Below, one piece after another: positions 41,218 through 52,462 of a stretch of DNA of 64,000 nucleotides (position 1 is its first letter; each line of letters starts with the position of its first letter). Made by a program: the position numbers and the translations under genes. The DNA is from Pseudomonas mangiferae (GTDB lineage Bacteria > Pseudomonadota > Gammaproteobacteria > Pseudomonadales > Pseudomonadaceae): the NCBI RefSeq assembly GCF_007109405.1, contig NZ_VJOY01000005.1, forward strand, positions 39,921 through 103,920, written 5' to 3'. Below the pieces are notes generated by a model. The model searched no databases, was not told the origin of the DNA, and was given only the letters and a program-made list of their open reading frames with translations.

Positions 41218-42129
41218 ATGGATTTCCGCCAGCTTCGCTATTTCGTCGCCCTTTACGAGGAGGGCCACGTGGGCCGTGCGGCGGAGCGCCTGTGCCTGTC
41301 CCAGCCGGCGCTGTCCCAGCAGATCCGCCAGCTGGAGCAGAAGCTGGACGTCAACCTGTTCCAGCGCACCGGCAAGAAACTGTTGCCGACCCTCGCCGCC
41401 CAAACCCTCTACAGCCATGCCTTGGTCCTGCTGGATGGCCTGGAGCGGGCCCAGGAGGCCATGCGCGCGTTCCGTGGCCAGAGCCCGCGGCACCTGGCGG
41501 TGGGAGTCCTGCAGACGGTGAACGCCAGCATCGTGCCGTTGCTGCTGGAGCGCCTGCGCCAGGCGCAGCCCCAGTTGATCGTGCGGATCTACGAGCTGTC
41601 GGGGATCGAGATCGAGCGGCGGCTGCTCACCGGCAACCTGGACGTGGGCATCGGCTTCCTGCCGCCGCGCCAGCCCGGCCTGCACAGCCTGCCGCTGTAC
41701 GAGGACGAACTGCAGCTGGTGATCGCACCGCAGCATCCGCTGAAGGAATTCAAGAAGGTCTCCCTGGCCCAGGCGGCGGAGCTGCCCATGCTGTTGCTGG
41801 GCGAGGAGTTCCGCGTCCGCCAGATCTGGCAGGAGCAGCTGGCGCTGCTGGGGCGGCGGCCCCAGGTGCGGGCCGAGCTGAACCACATGGCAGGCATCCT
41901 CGACAGCCTGCCCCACAGCGACCTGGCCACCGTGCTGCCCGGGCGGGCCCGGCAGCTGCACGCCAACCAGGGCCTGCTGTGGAAGCCGTTGAGCGAGCCC
42001 CGGGTACCGCTCAAGGTCGGCCTGGTGTTCCGCGATGCCCAGCGCCAGCAAGCCACCCTGGAACTGCTGCGCTCGCTGCTGGACGGCCTCAGCGCACCGG
42101 CGCGGGAGGCCGGCTGGCCCCTCGCGTAA
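41218..42129 (+). CDS. LysR-family transcriptional regulator
   Basis: A 303-residue regulator. The winged helix-turn-helix is at the N-terminus (MDFRQLRYFVALYEEGHVGRAAERLCLSQPALSQQIRQLE), and the substrate-binding domain runs from about 90 to 290 (LAVGVLQTVNASIVPLLLERL). It resembles CynR/CysB-type members, but the ligand is unknown. It is divergent from the MOSC operon, which it probably controls through the palindrome in the 138-base gap. A terminator follows. Confidence 0.9.
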   Translation: MDFRQLRYFVALYEEGHVGRAAERLCLSQPALSQQIRQLEQKLDVNLFQRTGKKLLPTLAAQTLYSHALVLLDGLERAQEAMRAFRGQSPRHLAVGVLQTVNASIVPLLLERLRQAQPQLIVRIYELSGIEIERRLLTGNLDVGIGFLPPRQPGLHSLPLYEDELQLVIAPQHPLKEFKKVSLAQAAELPMLLLGEEFRVRQIWQEQLALLGRRPQVRAELNHMAGILDSLPHSDLATVLPGRARQLHANQGLLWKPLSEPRVPLKVGLVFRDAQRQQATLELLRSLLDGLSAPAREAGWPLA

Positions 42130-42163
42130 TGGAAGCTCGCAGCGTTTTTTCCGGCACAAAAAG

Positions 42164-42187
42164 AAAACCCCGCCGAAGCGGGGTTTT
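42164..42187 (+). terminator. Rho-independent terminator after the LysR gene
   Basis: AAAACCCCGC / GCGGGGTTTT perfect ten-base repeat with a CGAA loop, 34 bases after the stop codon. Confidence 0.8.
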
Positions 42188-42551
42188 GCAGACTGTGTCC
42201 TGACCATCCGTGATCGAACCACCATCCTGGCGGCTATCCTGAGGTTCTTCCTTGTTTTTAGTGCGCTTCCTGCGCGGCGTCCTATGGGTGGAGAGATTAC
42301 CCATGCCGTCTGGAGGGCGGTAGCAGACAACGACAGCACGCTTCGTAAGCATTTGCTTACAAATCGGGAAACGTGACGGCGTCGCGGTTTTCCTGTGAGC
42401 GGGTCGACTGGCACGCCAACAGAGTGTCCGGACTTTTCGCAGGCACCCATAAACGGCACGGGACTACACGTCTCGCTCCGATGGCTTACAGGCCGGCGGC
42501 GCCAGCGTTGGAACAGGAAACGCGCCGCCCCGGACGGGCGGCGCGTGCGGC
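42188..42551. other. Intergenic region with a palindrome and a GC-rich hairpin
   Basis: 364 bases without a supported gene. It contains the palindrome GTAAGCA-TT-TGCTTAC at 42345-42360. At 42521-42545 a ten-base perfect stem CGCGCCGCCC / GGGCGGCGCG (loop CGGAC) lies six bases past the acyl-CoA dehydrogenase stop and probably ends its transcript. Confidence 0.5.
42518..42545 (-). terminator. Likely terminator of the acyl-CoA dehydrogenase gene
   Basis: Ten-base perfect GC stem at 42521-42545; on the minus strand it is followed by TTTCCTGTT, a poor but present T-rich tail. Confidence 0.55.
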
Positions 42552-44330
<1,779 letters not shown>

Positions 44331-44426
44331 GGAACAATCCTCGTGCGATTCATCGGTGAGCCGGACGGCCCTACCCTAAAGGTCCGAGTTTACCCGAACA
44401 ACTTTTAAGACACATAGGGTCTCGTT

Positions 44427-44451
44427 GTGACCATATATATTTTTTGGTCAC
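44427..44451. promoter_or_regulatory. Gapped palindrome upstream of acyl-CoA dehydrogenase
   Basis: GTGACCA and TGGTCAC, seven-base perfect arms separated by 11 all-A/T bases. It lies about 100-120 bases before the 44330 start codon. Likely an operator for an unidentified dimeric regulator; the spacing does not fit a Vfr/CRP site. Confidence 0.4.
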
Positions 44452-44542
44452 GAAACCATTCTGCGAAGCCGCCGCGAACCCGCCTGCGGCGAATGCTTTC
44501 ATACGGTGGATGCCGAAGGCGCCCTGCCACCGGCCGATCCGA

Positions 44543-45826
44543 TCAACCCGCCCTTCGCGCCACCCGGACCGCACCACGATAACGCGGGCCGTGGACCGAG
44601 ATCCGGTTGCGACCGGCACCCTTCGCGGCGTAGAGCGCCTTGTCCGCCGCCTTGATCACGTCCGCAGGCAACGGCTGCTCCTCGGTGCGGAAGGCCACGC
44701 CGATGCTCACGGTGACGGCGATGCCCTGCCCCGCCAGCCCGGTACGCGAAGCGCGCCCCTGTTCGTCGTCCTTGGGCCGAGTGTGGCGGTCGCGTACCTG
44801 CAGGCGGTACTCCTCCACCGTCTGGCGCAGCGTTTCCAGCGGCGCCCGGCAGGCCTCCAGGTCGCGGCCGGCAAAGACCAGGGTGAATTCCTCGCCACCG
44901 TATCGATAGGCCTTGCCGCCCCCGCCCACCCGCCGCAGATGAGCGGCGACCATGCGCAGCACCTGGTCGCCAACATCGTGGCCATAGCGGTCGTTGAGGC
45001 GCTTGAAGTGGTCCACGTCCACCATGGCCAGCACGTAGTGCCTGCCCAGGCGCTGCAGCCGTTCGTTCAGGGCGCGCCGCCCGGGCAGGCCCGTGAGCTC
45101 GTCGCGGTAGGCCATCTGGTAAGCCTCATGGACCACGGCGACAGTGAGCGCCAGCATCGCCAGGCTGCTCATGGTGTTCAACACATGGGGCAGCACGAAG
45201 ACGCGCGGCAGCATCCACCACAGGGCCAGCAGGCCCAGGGCCTGGGCAGCGTGCAGCGGGCGCGGCTGGCGCAGGTAGACCGCCAGCAGCAGGCCGGCCG
45301 CCATCAGGAACAATGGGTAGGCCAGCTGCACCAGATTGCCTTGGAGGGCGGGCCAGAACACCGTGCTCATGCCGCCCAGCAGCGCGTCCGGCCAGGCGCG
45401 GGCCAGCAGGTCGGCGAGCCCCAGCACCGCCAGTAGCACGGCGGACCGCGCCAGCAGGTCGCCCAGCGGGTGGGTGCGCTCGCGCCAGCAGCCATACACC
45501 CCGTACAGCAACGGCAGCAGCAGGCTACCCAGGTGGAACACCAGCGGCGCGTCGTCCCGCAGGGTGCCGTTGCCCTGGTAGTGGTCCACCTGGGTGTCCA
45601 GCTGGTAGTACAGCAGGTACACCACCAGCAGCAGGAACAGTTGGCGCAGCCGGCCGTAGACGCCGCAGAGGGCGCCGCCCAGCAACAGCAGCAGGGTCGG
45701 CAGCACGTTGAACAGCGAGACGAAGAAGCTGCTCATGTCCGCGAGGGACCCGGCCACCGCCCCGGCGCCGAGGATCAGCGCAGGAGGCAGGAAATGGCTG
45801 AGGCGATGGGGCGGCGGAGTCCGCAC
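44543..45826 (-). CDS. Membrane diguanylate cyclase (GGDEF)
   Basis: A 427-residue protein. The first ~240 residues hold about seven or eight hydrophobic helices, with no recognised sensor family. The GGDEF domain is at about 245-410 (YRDELTGLPGRRALNERL, VDVDHFKRLNDRYGHDVGD) with an intact GGEEF active site near 311. It should make c-di-GMP. It lies between the two acyl-CoA dehydrogenase genes on the same strand, but with gaps over 130 bases on both sides, so co-transcription is not obvious. Confidence 0.9.
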   Translation of the reverse strand: MRTPPPHRLSHFLPPALILGAGAVAGSLADMSSFFVSLFNVLPTLLLLLGGALCGVYGRLRQLFLLLVVYLLYYQLDTQVDHYQGNGTLRDDAPLVFHLGSLLLPLLYGVYGCWRERTHPLGDLLARSAVLLAVLGLADLLARAWPDALLGGMSTVFWPALQGNLVQLAYPLFLMAAGLLLAVYLRQPRPLHAAQALGLLALWWMLPRVFVLPHVLNTMSSLAMLALTVAVVHEAYQMAYRDELTGLPGRRALNERLQRLGRHYVLAMVDVDHFKRLNDRYGHDVGDQVLRMVAAHLRRVGGGGKAYRYGGEEFTLVFAGRDLEACRAPLETLRQTVEEYRLQVRDRHTRPKDDEQGRASRTGLAGQGIAVTVSIGVAFRTEEQPLPADVIKAADKALYAAKGAGRNRISVHGPRYRGAVRVARRAG

Positions 45827-45922
45827 GAAAGCACCTGGGAAGCGGAAACGGAACGGACCATGATGTCATCGTGCTTCCGCCTTGGCATCAGCCGTCCGGC
45901 ACATGACCTGTTCCGCGGGCAT

Positions 45923-45950
45923 GAAAAAGCCCGCCAAGGCGGGCTCTTTC
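45923..45950 (-). terminator. Terminator after acyl-CoA dehydrogenase paralogue 2
   Basis: GAAAAAGCCCGCC / GGCGGGCTCTTTC, a long inverted repeat 16 bases past the stop codon at 45966; on the minus strand the stem ends in a T-rich run (GGGCTTTTTC). Confidence 0.8.
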
Positions 45951-45965
45951 AATACACGCGACGGA

Positions 45966-47771
45966 TCAGTAGCCGAGGGCGAAGTCTTCTTCGGCCATGT
46001 CCATCAGGTTGGATGCCCCGGAGAGCATGGAGGCGACGTGGGCGCGGGTACGCGGCAGGATGCGCGCATAGTAGAAGCGCGCGGTCTGCAGCTTGGCCTT
46101 GTAGAAGGCTTCGTCGCCGGCACCGGCGGCCAGTTTCTCCGCGGCGACGCGAGCCATGTCGGCCCAGAAGTACGCCAGGCAGACGTAGCCGGAGTACATC
46201 AGGTAGTCCACCGAGGCGGCCCCGACTTCCTCGCGGTCCTTCATGGCAGCCATGCCGACCTTCATGGTCAGCTCGCCCCACTCCTTGTTCAGTTGGGCCA
46301 GCGGGGCGACGAAGTCCTTCAGGGACTCGTTGCCTTCCTGGGCCTGGCAGAACTTGTGGACCACCTTGGTGAAGCCCTTGAGCGCTTCACCCTGGGTCAT
46401 CAGCACCTTGCGGCCCAGCAGGTCGAGGGCCTGCACGCCGGTGGTGCCTTCGTACAGGCAGGAGATGCGGCTGTCGCGGACGTTCTGCTCCATGCCGTGC
46501 TCGGCGATGAAGCCGTGGCCGCCATAGATCTGCACGCCGTGGTTGGCGGCTTCGAAGCCCACTTCGGTCATGAACGCCTTGGCGATCGGGGTGAGGAACG
46601 CCAGCATTGCGTCGGCGGCCTTCTTCTGCTCCTCGTCCTCGCTGCGCTGGACGATGTCCACCTGCTTGGCCGCGTAGTAGAGCATCGCCCGGTTGCCTTC
46701 GGCGAACGCCTTCATGGTCAGCAGCATGCGGCGCACGTCGGGGTGCACGATGATCGGGTCGGCGGCCTTCTCCGGTGCCTTCGGACCGGTCAGGGAACGC
46801 ATCTGCAGACGCTCGCGGGCGTAGGCGATGCCGCCCTGGAAGCCGATCTCCGCGTGGGCCAGGCCCTGCAGGGCGGTGCCCAGGCGCGCGGTGTTCATGA
46901 AAGTGAACATGCAGTTCAGGCCCTTGTTCGGTGGGCCGATCAGGAAGCCGGTGGCGCCGTCGAAGTTCATCACGCAGGTGGCGTTGCCGTGGATGCCCAT
47001 CTTGTGTTCGAGGGAGCCGCAGCTGACCGCGTTGCGCTCGCCCACGCCGCCGTCGGCGGTGGGAAGGAACTTCGGCACGATGAACAGGGAGATGCCCTTG
47101 GTGCCCTGGGGAGCATCGGGCAGGCGGGCCAGCACGATGTGGACGATGTTGTCGGCCATGTCGTGTTCGCCGGCCGAGATGAAGATCTTGGTGCCGGTGA
47201 CCTGGTAGCTGCCGTCGGCCTGGGGCTCGGCCTTGGTGCGCAGGATGCCCAGGTCGGTGCCGCAGTGGGGCTCGGTCAGGCACATGGTGCCGGTCCATTC
47301 GCCGGACACCAGCTTGGTCAGGTAGGTGGACTGCTGCTCGGGCGTGCCGTGGGCGTGCAGGGTGTTCATGGCGCCGTGGGACAGGCCGGGGTACATGCCC
47401 CAGGACCAGTTGGCCTGGCCGACCATTTCGCTGACCGCGATGCCGAGGGATTCCGGCAGGCCCTGGCCGCCGTGCTCGACGTCATGGGCGAGGCTGGGCC
47501 AGCCGCCTTCGACGAACTGCTTGTAGGCTTCCTTGAAGCCGGTGGGGGTCTTCACGCCCTCCGGGCTCCAGGTGCAGCCTTCCTGATCGCCGACCCGGTT
47601 CAGCGGCGCGATCACCTGCTCGCAGAACTTGGCGCCTTCCTCGAGGATGGCGTTGACCATGTCCGGCGTGGCGTCCTGGCAACCCGGGATGCTCTGGTAG
47701 TGCGCGTCGTAACCGAGCAGCTCGTCGCGGACGAAACGGATGTCGCGCAAGGGGGCCTTGTAATCAGGCAT
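45966..47771 (-). CDS. Acyl-CoA dehydrogenase, ~600-residue FadE type (paralogue 2)
   Basis: A 601-residue protein, [25 protein letters not shown]..., with the same architecture as the 592-residue paralogue: [51 protein letters not shown] and [14 protein letters not shown] with the catalytic Glu near 438. From synteny with bioD it corresponds to P. aeruginosa PA0506 (FadE1, long-chain). A PsrA-type box lies 101 bases upstream, consistent with fatty-acid induction. Confidence 0.93.
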   Translation of the reverse strand: MPDYKAPLRDIRFVRDELLGYDAHYQSIPGCQDATPDMVNAILEEGAKFCEQVIAPLNRVGDQEGCTWSPEGVKTPTGFKEAYKQFVEGGWPSLAHDVEHGGQGLPESLGIAVSEMVGQANWSWGMYPGLSHGAMNTLHAHGTPEQQSTYLTKLVSGEWTGTMCLTEPHCGTDLGILRTKAEPQADGSYQVTGTKIFISAGEHDMADNIVHIVLARLPDAPQGTKGISLFIVPKFLPTADGGVGERNAVSCGSLEHKMGIHGNATCVMNFDGATGFLIGPPNKGLNCMFTFMNTARLGTALQGLAHAEIGFQGGIAYARERLQMRSLTGPKAPEKAADPIIVHPDVRRMLLTMKAFAEGNRAMLYYAAKQVDIVQRSEDEEQKKAADAMLAFLTPIAKAFMTEVGFEAANHGVQIYGGHGFIAEHGMEQNVRDSRISCLYEGTTGVQALDLLGRKVLMTQGEALKGFTKVVHKFCQAQEGNESLKDFVAPLAQLNKEWGELTMKVGMAAMKDREEVGAASVDYLMYSGYVCLAYFWADMARVAAEKLAAGAGDEAFYKAKLQTARFYYARILPRTRAHVASMLSGASNLMDMAEEDFALGY

Positions 47772-47871
47772 AGCGGTAAACCTCTGCGGTGGGTTCCTGG
47801 ATAGGTGACCGGTGCACCGGTCGTCTACGGCTCAAGCACTGCCGCGAGACGCAAGCGGGCGCCCCAGCGGT

Positions 47872-47885
47872 CAAACAGGTGTTTG
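47872..47885. promoter_or_regulatory. PsrA-type operator (CAAAC-N4-GTTTG)
   Basis: CAAACAGGTGTTTG fits the G/CAAAC-N2-4-GTTTG/C consensus of the Pseudomonas fatty-acid-responsive TetR regulator PsrA. It is 101 bases before the acyl-CoA dehydrogenase start. PsrA represses beta-oxidation genes until long-chain acyl ligands bind. Confidence 0.65.
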
Positions 47886-47934
47886 AAACTTACGTTTACC
47901 CGCATGCCCTTGTCAAGCTCCCGCCCATCGGTCG

Positions 47935-48561
47935 TCAGGCGCTCAGGTGCAACGACGATCCGGAATCGGCGCCGCCATCGACCACCTGCCGGTAGGCCGC
48001 CACTTGCGCCGCGGGGGCGTCATGGCGGGTGGCGTCCGCCTCCTCGCGGCGCTGCTTCGCCAGGTCGCTGCGGGCCTGGGCCGCCTGGGCGCTGGCGCGG
48101 GCGGCGACGCTGAGGTCTTGAGCGGAGGGATCGGCCGGCGCCAGGGCGGCGGCCTGGACGATCTGCATCTGCTGCAGGGTGGTCTCGGGGTCGTCCGACG
48201 ACGTGCCCACCTGGATGCTCACCTCGCCGCCGACGGCGTAGCGCTTGCCATCAGGGCCGCGCTGGAAGGTGTAGGACGGCGCCCCGGCATAGGCGCCGCC
48301 CGCGGCGCCATGGGCCTGCTCGTGGGCGCGCACTGCCCGGTCGCGATTGGCCAGTTCCTGGATGCGTTGCTGGTCCTCGGCCTGCTGGCGCTCGTCGTCG
48401 TCATCGGCGGAGCGCCGGTTACCGGCGGCGTCGGAGGATGCGGTGACCGGCGCCTGGCTGGCGCGGGCGAGGTCGGGGGTGGTGTCAGGGGATACGGCGC
48501 GCGCCGGCAACGCATACGGCGCCGAAGCGAGGGGAGAGGTCAGCGCGCCGCCGATCTGCAT
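47935..48561 (-). CDS. SprA-family putative metalloprotease domain protein
   Basis: A 208-residue protein. After a disordered N-terminus (about 1-65, Ala/Ser/Pro- then Asp/Gln-rich) comes the conserved segment RDRAVRAHEQAHGAAGG...YTFQRGPDGKRYAVGGEV. HEQAH (about 80) is an HExxH zinc motif, and the following GPDGxxYAVGGEV is characteristic of the SprA-related catalytic domain. No signal peptide is seen. Proteolytic activity has not been shown for most members, to my knowledge. Confidence 0.75.
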   Translation of the reverse strand: MQIGGALTSPLASAPYALPARAVSPDTTPDLARASQAPVTASSDAAGNRRSADDDDERQQAEDQQRIQELANRDRAVRAHEQAHGAAGGAYAGAPSYTFQRGPDGKRYAVGGEVSIQVGTSSDDPETTLQQMQIVQAAALAPADPSAQDLSVAARASAQAAQARSDLAKQRREEADATRHDAPAAQVAAYRQVVDGGADSGSSLHLSA

Positions 48562-48616
48562 GGAAGAACTCCCTCGCGTGGAAACGAAGGCGCCGCCGAT
48601 GAACGGCGGCGTGAGG

Positions 48617-48877
48617 TCAGGCGCGGATGTCGATCAGGGTGCCGAGTACGTCGTCGGCGGTCTTCAGTACGCGGGCGCCGGCTTCCGCTTCCAGCTTGCC
48701 CGTGGTCAGGCTGACCATGGCGTCCGGCAAGTCCACATTCGACCGCGCTTGGGCGTCGGACTGCCGCGAGCGGGCCAGGCTGGAACCGGCGATGTCGACA
48801 GAGGCCTGGTCGATGCGCCGCTGCCCGGACTGGACGGTATTCAGGCCCGAATAGAAAGCGCTTCCCGAGATTTGCAT
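48617..48877 (-). CDS. Small protein with flagellar rod-like N-terminus
   Basis: An 86-residue protein starting MQISGSAFYSGLNTVQSGQRRIDQASVDIAGS. The pattern recalls the N-terminal helix motif of flagellar rod/hook proteins, and the C-terminal ARVLKTADDVLGTLIDIRA recalls their closing helix. No flagellar genes are near. It sits beside the SprA-like gene, 55 bases upstream, so the two may be one unit. Hypothetical; the flagellar resemblance is inference. Confidence 0.6.
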   Translation of the reverse strand: MQISGSAFYSGLNTVQSGQRRIDQASVDIAGSSLARSRQSDAQARSNVDLPDAMVSLTTGKLEAEAGARVLKTADDVLGTLIDIRA

Positions 48878-48978
48878 AGGGCGCTCCTCATGCTGAAAAG
48901 GGATGGACACCCCCATTGAAGCAGAAAAAGCGCAAAAAATGTACAGCCAACGCACGCGTGCCGATGCACGGCCTTTAT

Positions 48979-49647
48979 TCAGGGCCGGCGCAGGTGTGCT
49001 GCCACCGCCGCGGGCGTCGGGTCGGCCAGATGCGGCACTTGCCCCAGGCAGGGTGCCGGCAGGCGCTCGGCCAGGGTCGCCAGGTTGTCCTCCAGGCGCG
49101 CCGTGGCGGGGTCGACCAGGTTGGCGACCCAGCCCGCCAGGGGCAGCCCGTCCCGCAGGATCGCCTCGGCACTCAGCAGCGCATGGTTGATGCAGCCCAG
49201 GCGCACGCCGACTACCAGAATCACCGGCAGCCCCAGGGCCACGGCCAAGTCCGCCAGGGTCTCCCGCCCGCCCAGGGGCACGCGCCAGCCGCCGGCGCCC
49301 TCCACCAGGGTGAAGTCCGCATGCCGGGCGAGGATGCGCCGGACCGGGCCGGCCAGGGCCGCCACGCTCAGCTCGACCCCCGCTTCCCGGGCCGCCAGGT
49401 GCGGGGCGATAGCCGGTGCTAAAGCCAGGGGGTTGACCTCCTCGTAGCGCAGCGCCAGGGAGCATTCCCCCAGCAGCGCCAGGGCATCGGCGTTGCGCAG
49501 GCCGTCGGGGCCGGGCTCGCAGCCGGACGCCACCGGCTTGGCCGCGGCGGTGCTCAGGCCCGCCCGCCGTGCCCCGTGCAGCAGGCCGGCGGACATGGTG
49601 GTCTTGCCCACCTCGGTATCGGTGCCGGTGACGAAGAAAGCAGGCAT
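48979..49647 (-). CDS. bioD: ATP-dependent dethiobiotin synthetase BioD
   Basis: A 222-residue enzyme that carboxylates 7,8-diaminopelargonate to dethiobiotin. P-loop FVTGTDTEVGKTTMSAGLL at the N-terminus, KPVASGCEPG, and VEGAGGWRVPL near 115 are diagnostic. It is last of the bioBFHCD operon; its ATG overlaps the bioC stop by one base. Confidence 0.96.
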   Translation of the reverse strand: MPAFFVTGTDTEVGKTTMSAGLLHGARRAGLSTAAAKPVASGCEPGPDGLRNADALALLGECSLALRYEEVNPLALAPAIAPHLAAREAGVELSVAALAGPVRRILARHADFTLVEGAGGWRVPLGGRETLADLAVALGLPVILVVGVRLGCINHALLSAEAILRDGLPLAGWVANLVDPATARLEDNLATLAERLPAPCLGQVPHLADPTPAAVAAHLRRP

Positions 49648-50444
49648 CAGGACTCCTTGCGCAGCAGGCCATAGACCACCTGGTAGGTGGCGGGCAGGCC
49701 CTCGGCGACCCGCCGGCGTTCGTAGGCCGCCGCCAGCGCCCGCAGCCGGGCACGCCCGGTGAGGCCGCCGGGCCGACCGGGGTTGAGGTTATGGGCACCC
49801 AGGGCCTTGAGCTCGCCGGTCAGCTGGCGCAGGTCGGCGAAGTGCAGCACTGCAGGGCGCTGTTCCAGCAGTAGCGGTTGCAGACCGCTGGCCTGGCAGA
49901 GCTGGCGATAGCGCTCGAAAGGGCGGAAGCGATTGACGTGGACGAAGCCGTCCACGTCGGCCCAGCTGTCCCGCAGCTCCTGCAAGGTGCCGCTGCACAG
50001 GCTGGTGAAGGCCAGCAGGCCACCGGGCCGCAGCACGCGCCGGGCCTCGGCCAGCACGCTGGCGAAGTCGGCGCACCATTGCAGCGCCAGGCTGCTGAAT
50101 ACCAAGTCGAGGCTGGCCGGCGCCAGAGGCAGCCGCTCGGCGTCGCCGGCGAGGAAGTGCCGGGCGCCGCCCTGGGGGCGGGCATGGCGCAGCATGCCTT
50201 CGGCGATGTCCAGGGCCAGGCCCTCGGCCGCCGGATAGCGCCGCGCCAGGGCGCGGGAAAAGTGGCCGGTGCCGCTGCCCAGGTCGAGCCAGCGCGTCGG
50301 CGCCAGCGTGGGCAGTTGGGCCAGCAGCCGCTCGCCCACGGCCCGCTGGAGCCCCGCCACGGCGTCGTAGCTGGCCGCCGCCCGGGAGAACGAGGCGGCC
50401 ACCTGGCGTTTGTCGGGCAGCACCGGAGAGGTCGAATCAGGCAT
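49647..50444 (-). CDS. bioC: Malonyl-ACP O-methyltransferase BioC
   Basis: A 265-residue SAM methyltransferase. [19 protein letters not shown] at the N-terminus is typical of BioC; the SAM loop is [15 protein letters not shown] (about 50), and FSSLALQWC is the family's substrate-side motif. It methylates malonyl-ACP so that pimelate can be built by fatty acid synthase. Its start overlaps the end of bioH by eight bases. Confidence 0.95.
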   Translation of the reverse strand: MPDSTSPVLPDKRQVAASFSRAAASYDAVAGLQRAVGERLLAQLPTLAPTRWLDLGSGTGHFSRALARRYPAAEGLALDIAEGMLRHARPQGGARHFLAGDAERLPLAPASLDLVFSSLALQWCADFASVLAEARRVLRPGGLLAFTSLCSGTLQELRDSWADVDGFVHVNRFRPFERYRQLCQASGLQPLLLEQRPAVLHFADLRQLTGELKALGAHNLNPGRPGGLTGRARLRALAAAYERRRVAEGLPATYQVVYGLLRKES

Positions 50445-51177
50445 GCGGGCGATCCCCTTTGCCGGCCTCGTCGAGGAACGCCAGCAGGCTATCCGCCACC
50501 TCCGTCGGACACTCCAGGGGCCAGGCGTGGCCGACCCCGGGGACGCAGCGCACGGTGCCGCCCCCGGGCAAGCCGGCCAGGGCCTCGGCGGCCGCGGCCG
50601 GCACCAGGGCGTCGTCCTCGGCGAACAGGTGTAGGCGCGGACCGGGGTAGCGCTGCAACGCCTCGCGCCCATCCAGGTCGGCCAGCAGCGCCAGGCCCGC
50701 GTTCAGGACCGCCATCGGGAGGTCGGGGCGTTCCGCTTGCAGGCGTCGGCTGATACCGCGCGGATCGGCAGCGCCCTGGGCGACCAGGGAGACGAAGCGC
50801 CGCAGGGTCGCCGGGGCGTCCTCTTGGCAAGCGCTACGGAAGGCGTCGAAGGTGGCGGCGGGCATGGCCGCCGGCCAGTCGGCCCGGGCGCGGAAGCAGG
50901 GGGCGCTGGCGATGCCGATCATGCCGGGGCAATCGGCGCCGCGCCGCGCCGCCAGGTGCAGCGCCAGCATGCCGCCGAGGGACCAGCCGGCCAGCCAGGC
51001 GCCGGCGGGTACGACGGCATCCAGGCGGTCCAGCCAGGCCTGGGGCGCCGGCCCGTCGGGCAGCGCGACCACCTGAACCACGAGGGACGGCGCCGCCGCG
51101 CGAAGGGCATCGGCCAGGGGCGCCAGGGCGGCCGGGCCCAGCGCCCAGCCCGGCAGCAGGACCAGGGTTTCAGCCAT
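50437..51177 (-). CDS. bioH: Pimeloyl-ACP methyl ester carboxylesterase BioH
   Basis: A 246-residue alpha/beta hydrolase that removes the BioC-added methyl, ending pimelate elongation. It starts [17 protein letters not shown], has the nucleophile elbow [11 protein letters not shown] near residue 77, an Asp in [10 protein letters not shown] near 195 and the catalytic His in GVGHAWPLE near 223. It overlaps bioF by eight bases. Having bioH inside the bio operon is normal in Pseudomonas. Confidence 0.94.
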   Translation of the reverse strand: MAETLVLLPGWALGPAALAPLADALRAAAPSLVVQVVALPDGPAPQAWLDRLDAVVPAGAWLAGWSLGGMLALHLAARRGADCPGMIGIASAPCFRARADWPAAMPAATFDAFRSACQEDAPATLRRFVSLVAQGAADPRGISRRLQAERPDLPMAVLNAGLALLADLDGREALQRYPGPRLHLFAEDDALVPAAAAEALAGLPGGGTVRCVPGVGHAWPLECPTEVADSLLAFLDEAGKGDRPHA

Positions 51178-52357
51178 GGACGGTCTCCGTGCCGGCGTCG
51201 CCGAGTTCACGCCAGGCAGCCGCCAGGGCCTCCAGCAGGCGGTCCACCTGGGCCTCGCTGTGGGCGGCGCTGAGAGTAACCCGCAGGCGTGCGCTGCCGG
51301 CCGGCACCGTGGGCGGGCGGATCGCCCCCACCAGCAGGCCGCGGGCCCGCAGCAGGGCGGACAGGCGCAGGGCGCGGGCGCTGTCGCCGACGCGGACCGG
51401 CTGGATCGGCGTCGGGCTGTCCATCAGGTCCAGGCCGATCGCCGCGGCGCCCTGGCGGAAGCGCGCGATCAGGCGGTTCAGGTGTTCCCGCCGCCAGCCC
51501 TCGCTGCGCAGCAGCGCCAGGCTCTTCAGGCTGGCGCACGCCACCGCCGGCGGCTGGCTGGTGGTGTAGATGTAGGGGCGGGCGAACTGGATCAGGGTCT
51601 CGATCAGCGCTTCGCTGCCGGCGACGAAGGCGCCGGCCGTGCCGAAGGCCTTGCCGAGGGTTCCCACCAGCACCGGCACGTCATCCATCCCCAGCCCGAA
51701 GTGCTCGACGATCCCGCCGCCCTGGGCGCCCAGCACGCCGACGCCATGGGCGTCGTCCACCATCACCCAGGCCCCGCGGGCGCGGGCGGTGGCGCACAGG
51801 GCCGGCAGCTCGGCCAGGTCGCCGTCCATGCTGAACACGCCGTCGCTCACCACCAGGGTGTTGCCGCTGGCCTTGTCCAGGCGGGTGGCGAGGCTGGCCG
51901 CGTCGTTGTGCAGGTAGCGGGAGAAGCGCGCCCCGGACAGCAGGCCGCCGTCCAGCAAAGAGGCGTGGTTCAGGCGGTCCTGCAGGACGCTGTCGCCCTG
52001 GCCGACCAGCGCCGTGATGGCCGCCAGGTTGGCCATGTAGCCGGTGGAGAACAGCAGCGCCCGTGGCCGGCCGGTGAAGGCCGCCAGGGCCTCTTCCAGG
52101 GCGTGGTGCGGCTCGCCATGGCCGATCACCAGGTGCGACGCCCCCCCGCCAGCGCCCCAGCGGGCGGCGCCGGCCTGCAGTGCCTCGATTACCTCGGGGT
52201 GGTTGGCCAGGCCCAGGTAATCGTTGGAGGAGAACGCCAGCAGGCGCTCGCCGTCCACCGTCACCTCGGGCCCCTGGGGCGACGCCAAGAGCGGGCGCTG
52301 GCGATAGAGGTGCGCCGCACGGCGTTCGGCGAGGCGGGCGGAAAGGTCGAAGGTCAT
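51170..52357 (-). CDS. bioF: 8-amino-7-oxononanoate synthase BioF
   Basis: A 395-residue PLP enzyme condensing pimeloyl-ACP/CoA with L-alanine. [16 protein letters not shown] near residue 40, [15 protein letters not shown] substrate-site residues near 110, [10 protein letters not shown] (about 205) and the PLP lysine in [14 protein letters not shown] (about 237) are present. The ATG at 52357 matches the family start ([19 protein letters not shown]). It follows bioB by 105 bases. Confidence 0.95.
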   Translation of the reverse strand: MTFDLSARLAERRAAHLYRQRPLLASPQGPEVTVDGERLLAFSSNDYLGLANHPEVIEALQAGAARWGAGGGASHLVIGHGEPHHALEEALAAFTGRPRALLFSTGYMANLAAITALVGQGDSVLQDRLNHASLLDGGLLSGARFSRYLHNDAASLATRLDKASGNTLVVSDGVFSMDGDLAELPALCATARARGAWVMVDDAHGVGVLGAQGGGIVEHFGLGMDDVPVLVGTLGKAFGTAGAFVAGSEALIETLIQFARPYIYTTSQPPAVACASLKSLALLRSEGWRREHLNRLIARFRQGAAAIGLDLMDSPTPIQPVRVGDSARALRLSALLRARGLLVGAIRPPTVPAGSARLRVTLSAAHSEAQVDRLLEALAAAWRELGDAGTETVHG

Positions 52358-52462
52358 CGGGTCAGGTACCGGCAGGGGCAGGAGCACCGCACGCGGCCCC
52401 GCCACCCTACGCGTCGCGGCGGACGCCGGGTGGCGGGCGCGTCAGTCATCCGCCACGAGGCG

